64,000 bases of DNA from positions 318,101 through 382,100 of the forward strand of contig NZ_LPNO01000001.1 of the NCBI RefSeq assembly GCF_001952855.1, given 5' to 3'. The position numbers and the translations under genes are program-made. Under the pieces are notes generated by a model that did no database searches, had not been told where the DNA came from, and worked only from the letters and a program-made list of their open reading frames with translations. Source of the stretch: Pseudomonas sp. ATCC PTA-122608. GTDB lineage: Bacteria > Pseudomonadota > Gammaproteobacteria > Pseudomonadales > Pseudomonadaceae. This document shows, piece after piece, positions 61,915 to 64,000 of the stretch. How positions within the stretch are numbered: the first letter of the stretch is position 1; each line of letters begins with the position of its first letter.

Positions 61915-63213
61915 ATGCGTGAACCGGGCCTGTTAAAACCAGCGGTGCTGTGGCTGCTGCTGTTGGCGCCGCTGTTTTTCAGCACCTACGGCTTTGCTAC
62001 ATGGGTCACCAGCCAGCGCAGCGACGTGGGCACGATGGTGTTCGGCTGGGAAACCCATATTCCGTTCTGGGCCTGGACCATCGTGCCCTACTGGTCGATC
62101 GACCTGCTCTACGGTTTTTCCCTGTTGCTGCCCAGCACCCGCCATGAGTTGAAGCAACACGCCTTGCGCCTGCTGACGGCCCAAGTGATTGCCGTCACCT
62201 GCTTCCTGATCTGGCCACTGCGCTTCACCTTCGAAAGGCCGGAACTGGACGGCGTGTTCGGCTGGCTGTTTGCGGTACTCGCCGGGTTCGACAAGCCGTT
62301 CAACCAGGCACCCTCGCTGCACATCGCCCTGCTGGTGGTGCTGTGGATAATGTACCAGCGGCATAGCCAGGGCCTTTGGCGTTGGCTGGTGCATGGCTGG
62401 TTTGCGTTGATCGGCCTTTCGGTACTGACCACTTATCAACATCACTTTATCGACTTACCCACAGGTGCCCTCGCTGGCTGGCTGTGCGTGTGGCTGTGGC
62501 CACTGGAACATCCGAGCCCGCTGCTGAATGCCCACCTGACCAAGGACCGGCAGCGTTGGCGACTGGGGTTGCGCTATGGCTTCGGGGCTTTGGTGTGTTT
62601 GATCCTCGCGTTTACCCTCGGTGGCGGTTGGTTGTGGCTGCTTTGGCCAGCGGTTTCCCTCGGGTTGCTTAAGGCGAATTACCTGGTGTTGGGTGTTTCG
62701 GGCTTTCAGAAGCGCACTGATGGACGACTCAGCCCGGCGGTGCGCTGGTTGTTGGCGCCTTATCTCATAGCCGCCTGGATCAATTCCCGCCTGTGGACAC
62801 GTAAACATCCACAGCCCGATCAGGTTGTGGATAACGTTTGGCTCGGGCGTATTCCCACCGGCGGCGAACTGGGGTCATTTAAGGCCGTGGTCGATCTTTG
62901 CGCCGAGTTACCGATTAATCCACAGGGCCGCGCCTATTACAGCCTGCCGGTGCTCGACCTGACAGCGCCCACTCCTGCGCAATGCCTGGAAGCCGCTCAA
63001 GCTATTGAACGGTTGCGCCCAGCCGGCCCATTGCTAGTGTGCTGCGCCCTGGGTTACTCGCGCAGTGCCACCGCCGTGGCCGCATGGCTGCTCCACAGCG
63101 GGCGCGCACGTAACGTCGATGAGGCAGTGGCTATTATTCGTACAGCACGCCCACGTGTGGTCCTGCATCCCGCTCACCGTGAAGCCCTGGAGGGTTTAGC
63201 CCATGCCCGTTGA
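61915..63213 (+). CDS. PAP2 membrane phosphatase fused to dual-specificity phosphatase, YnbD-like
   Basis: Membrane protein of 432 residues. Six or more helices form a PAP2-like domain (about 1-270) with NQAPSLHIALLVVL and QHHFIDLPTGALAG, which keep the His and Asp but vary elsewhere. A cytosolic dual-specificity phosphatase domain (about 290-432) has the CX5R loop CCALGYSRSA at about 380-389. Architecture and neighbour order match E. coli YnbD. It would dephosphorylate a lipid phosphate such as a phosphatidylglycerol-phosphate-like product. The 3' end overlaps the next gene. Three exact or near TTATCCACA 9-mers lie in the sequence. Confidence 0.87.
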   Translation: MREPGLLKPAVLWLLLLAPLFFSTYGFATWVTSQRSDVGTMVFGWETHIPFWAWTIVPYWSIDLLYGFSLLLPSTRHELKQHALRLLTAQVIAVTCFLIWPLRFTFERPELDGVFGWLFAVLAGFDKPFNQAPSLHIALLVVLWIMYQRHSQGLWRWLVHGWFALIGLSVLTTYQHHFIDLPTGALAGWLCVWLWPLEHPSPLLNAHLTKDRQRWRLGLRYGFGALVCLILAFTLGGGWLWLLWPAVSLGLLKANYLVLGVSGFQKRTDGRLSPAVRWLLAPYLIAAWINSRLWTRKHPQPDQVVDNVWLGRIPTGGELGSFKAVVDLCAELPINPQGRAYYSLPVLDLTAPTPAQCLEAAQAIERLRPAGPLLVCCALGYSRSATAVAAWLLHSGRARNVDEAVAIIRTARPRVVLHPAHREALEGLAHAR

Positions 63214-63646
63214 TATGGAATTACAGGTCGTCGCCAGCCTGCTGCGCCGTGGCCGTTCCCTGGATCAGTTATCCACAGGCCTGACCTTGCTCGGCGTACT
63301 GTTCGGCCTGGCGCAACTGCTGATGGCCAGCATCACGCCGATCTGCCTGGTCCTCAGCCTGTGGATGATTGTGCTCGGGCTGCTGCAAAAATACTGGGCG
63401 CTGCGGGTGGCCTTCGACGCCGACCTGTTCGCCCTGCTGGCCCGCGATACCGAGCGCACGCCCGATTTCGACCAGGCGATGCAAACCCTCGGCCTGCAAT
63501 CCGCCAAACGCGCGGGTCGGCCGTGGACCGAACGCCGTCGCGGCGCCCTGAAACTGTTGCGCAAGCAAGCCTACCTGCTGGCGGCGCAAGTGCTGCTGAC
63601 CGTGGCCGTCATCCTGGCCAGCCCTTGGCTGCCCTTCGCCGGATAA
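63203..63646 (+). CDS. Small membrane protein of the ynb-like operon
   Basis: Protein of 147 residues with two hydrophobic segments at about 27-65 (LTLLGVLFGLAQLLMASITP and LVLSLWMIVLGLLQ) and one at the C-terminus (AQVLLTVAVILASPWLPFA). The middle is charged (RDTERTPDFDQAMQTLGLQS). No known domain was recognised. GGAGGG precedes the ATG at 63203, which overlaps the phosphatase stop by eleven bases, so it is firmly part of the operon. Confidence 0.8.
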   Translation: MPVDMELQVVASLLRRGRSLDQLSTGLTLLGVLFGLAQLLMASITPICLVLSLWMIVLGLLQKYWALRVAFDADLFALLARDTERTPDFDQAMQTLGLQSAKRAGRPWTERRRGALKLLRKQAYLLAAQVLLTVAVILASPWLPFAG

Positions 63647-63654
63647 GGAATCCT

Positions 63655-64000
63655 CATGTTCGAACCTGTGGTCGCCACCCTGATTACCTCCATGGCCCGC
63701 ACTGTCACCGGCGCCCGCAGCCTGTGGCTTGGCTGCGCGCCCGTGCCGGTGCAACGCATCTACTACGCCAACCACAGCAGCCACGGCGATTTCGTGCTGC
63801 TGTGGGCATCGTTGCCGCAGAACCTGCGTAAATTCACGCGCCCGGTGGCCGGCAGCGACTACTGGAATCAAAGCGCCCTGCGCCGTTACATCATCAACCG
63901 GGTGTTCAACGGCGTACTGATCGACCGCGAGCGCAAGGACCCTGTGGATAACCCCCTGCAACCGATGCTCCAGGCCCTGGAAAACGGCGACTCGCTGATC
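63655..64000 (+). CDS. Acyltransferase of the PlsC type, 3' end outside the window
   Basis: The frame is open for 115 codons to the window edge. The acyltransferase motif NHSSHGDF at about 40-47 fits the HX4D of 1-acylglycerol-3-phosphate acyltransferases. The start is ATG 63655 with AAGGAAT upstream, 8 bp after the previous gene. It is a member of the ynb-like operon; a CDP-diglyceride synthase (YnbB) gene is expected to follow beyond the edge. Confidence 0.8.

Overview
The window reads as chromosomal sequence from a fluorescent Pseudomonas (P. fluorescens complex). The reasons are its high GC content, the typical REPIN repeats, the two-subunit pyruvate carboxylase with its LysR regulator, and gene orders that, from memory, match P. 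aeruginosa blocks PA5428-PA5443, PA5516-PA5518 and PA5532-PA5541. No rRNA, tRNA, CRISPR array, insertion sequence, integrase or prophage gene was seen. All assignments come from reading the translations and DNA; nothing was searched.

Layout. 1-1.7 kb: a hipBA toxin-antitoxin module, cut by the window edge, with an array of four operator-like dyads. 1.7-13.9 kb: amino-acid and polyamine metabolism (hypT-like LysR, aspA, an alanine/glycine symporter, L-asparaginase, an AraC regulator, acetylpolyamine amidohydrolase, a polyamine-binding protein), then a MocR regulator divergent from a PaiB-acetyltransferase operon. 14.5-20.2 kb: three related autotransporter genes, one complete, one barrel only, one passenger only. 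20.3-33 kb: pycA/pycB/pycR, an RpiR regulator, a GGDEF-EAL protein, uvrD, a Tim44-like protein and an SMI1/KNR4 protein. 33-38 kb: a CPA2 antiporter, a thioesterase, pdxY and two small conserved genes.

37-47.8 kb is a zinc-starvation island. One arm is dksA2-zigA-DUF1826-cobW. The other is folE2-znuCBA-hisI2-gamma carbonic anhydrase-pyrC2. amiA and a small secreted protein lie between them. Two Zur-box-like palindromes sit in the two divergent promoter regions. The genes supply zinc uptake, metal chaperones and stand-ins for zinc-dependent enzymes.

48-59.4 kb: a DUF3617 protein, cardiolipin synthase and cyclopropane fatty acid synthase, followed by two adjacent co-oriented units. One is a bufferin-type metallophore RiPP cluster (bufA-bufB-bufC). 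The other encodes three SPFH/band-7 membrane proteins and a P1B-type metal ATPase; one SPFH protein has a His-rich N-terminus. 59.5-64 kb: an operon like E. coli ynbABCD (CDP-alcohol phosphotransferase, hydrolase-methyltransferase fusion, phosphatase fusion, small membrane protein, acyltransferase), cut by the window edge.

The strongest candidates for undescribed biology are the SPFH/P1B-ATPase operon next to the bufferin genes, the split autotransporter pair, the ynb-like lipid operon and the four-operator hip promoter. Six REPINs punctuate the window in two exact length classes (100 and 90 bp), and two of them supply the stop codon of the adjacent gene.
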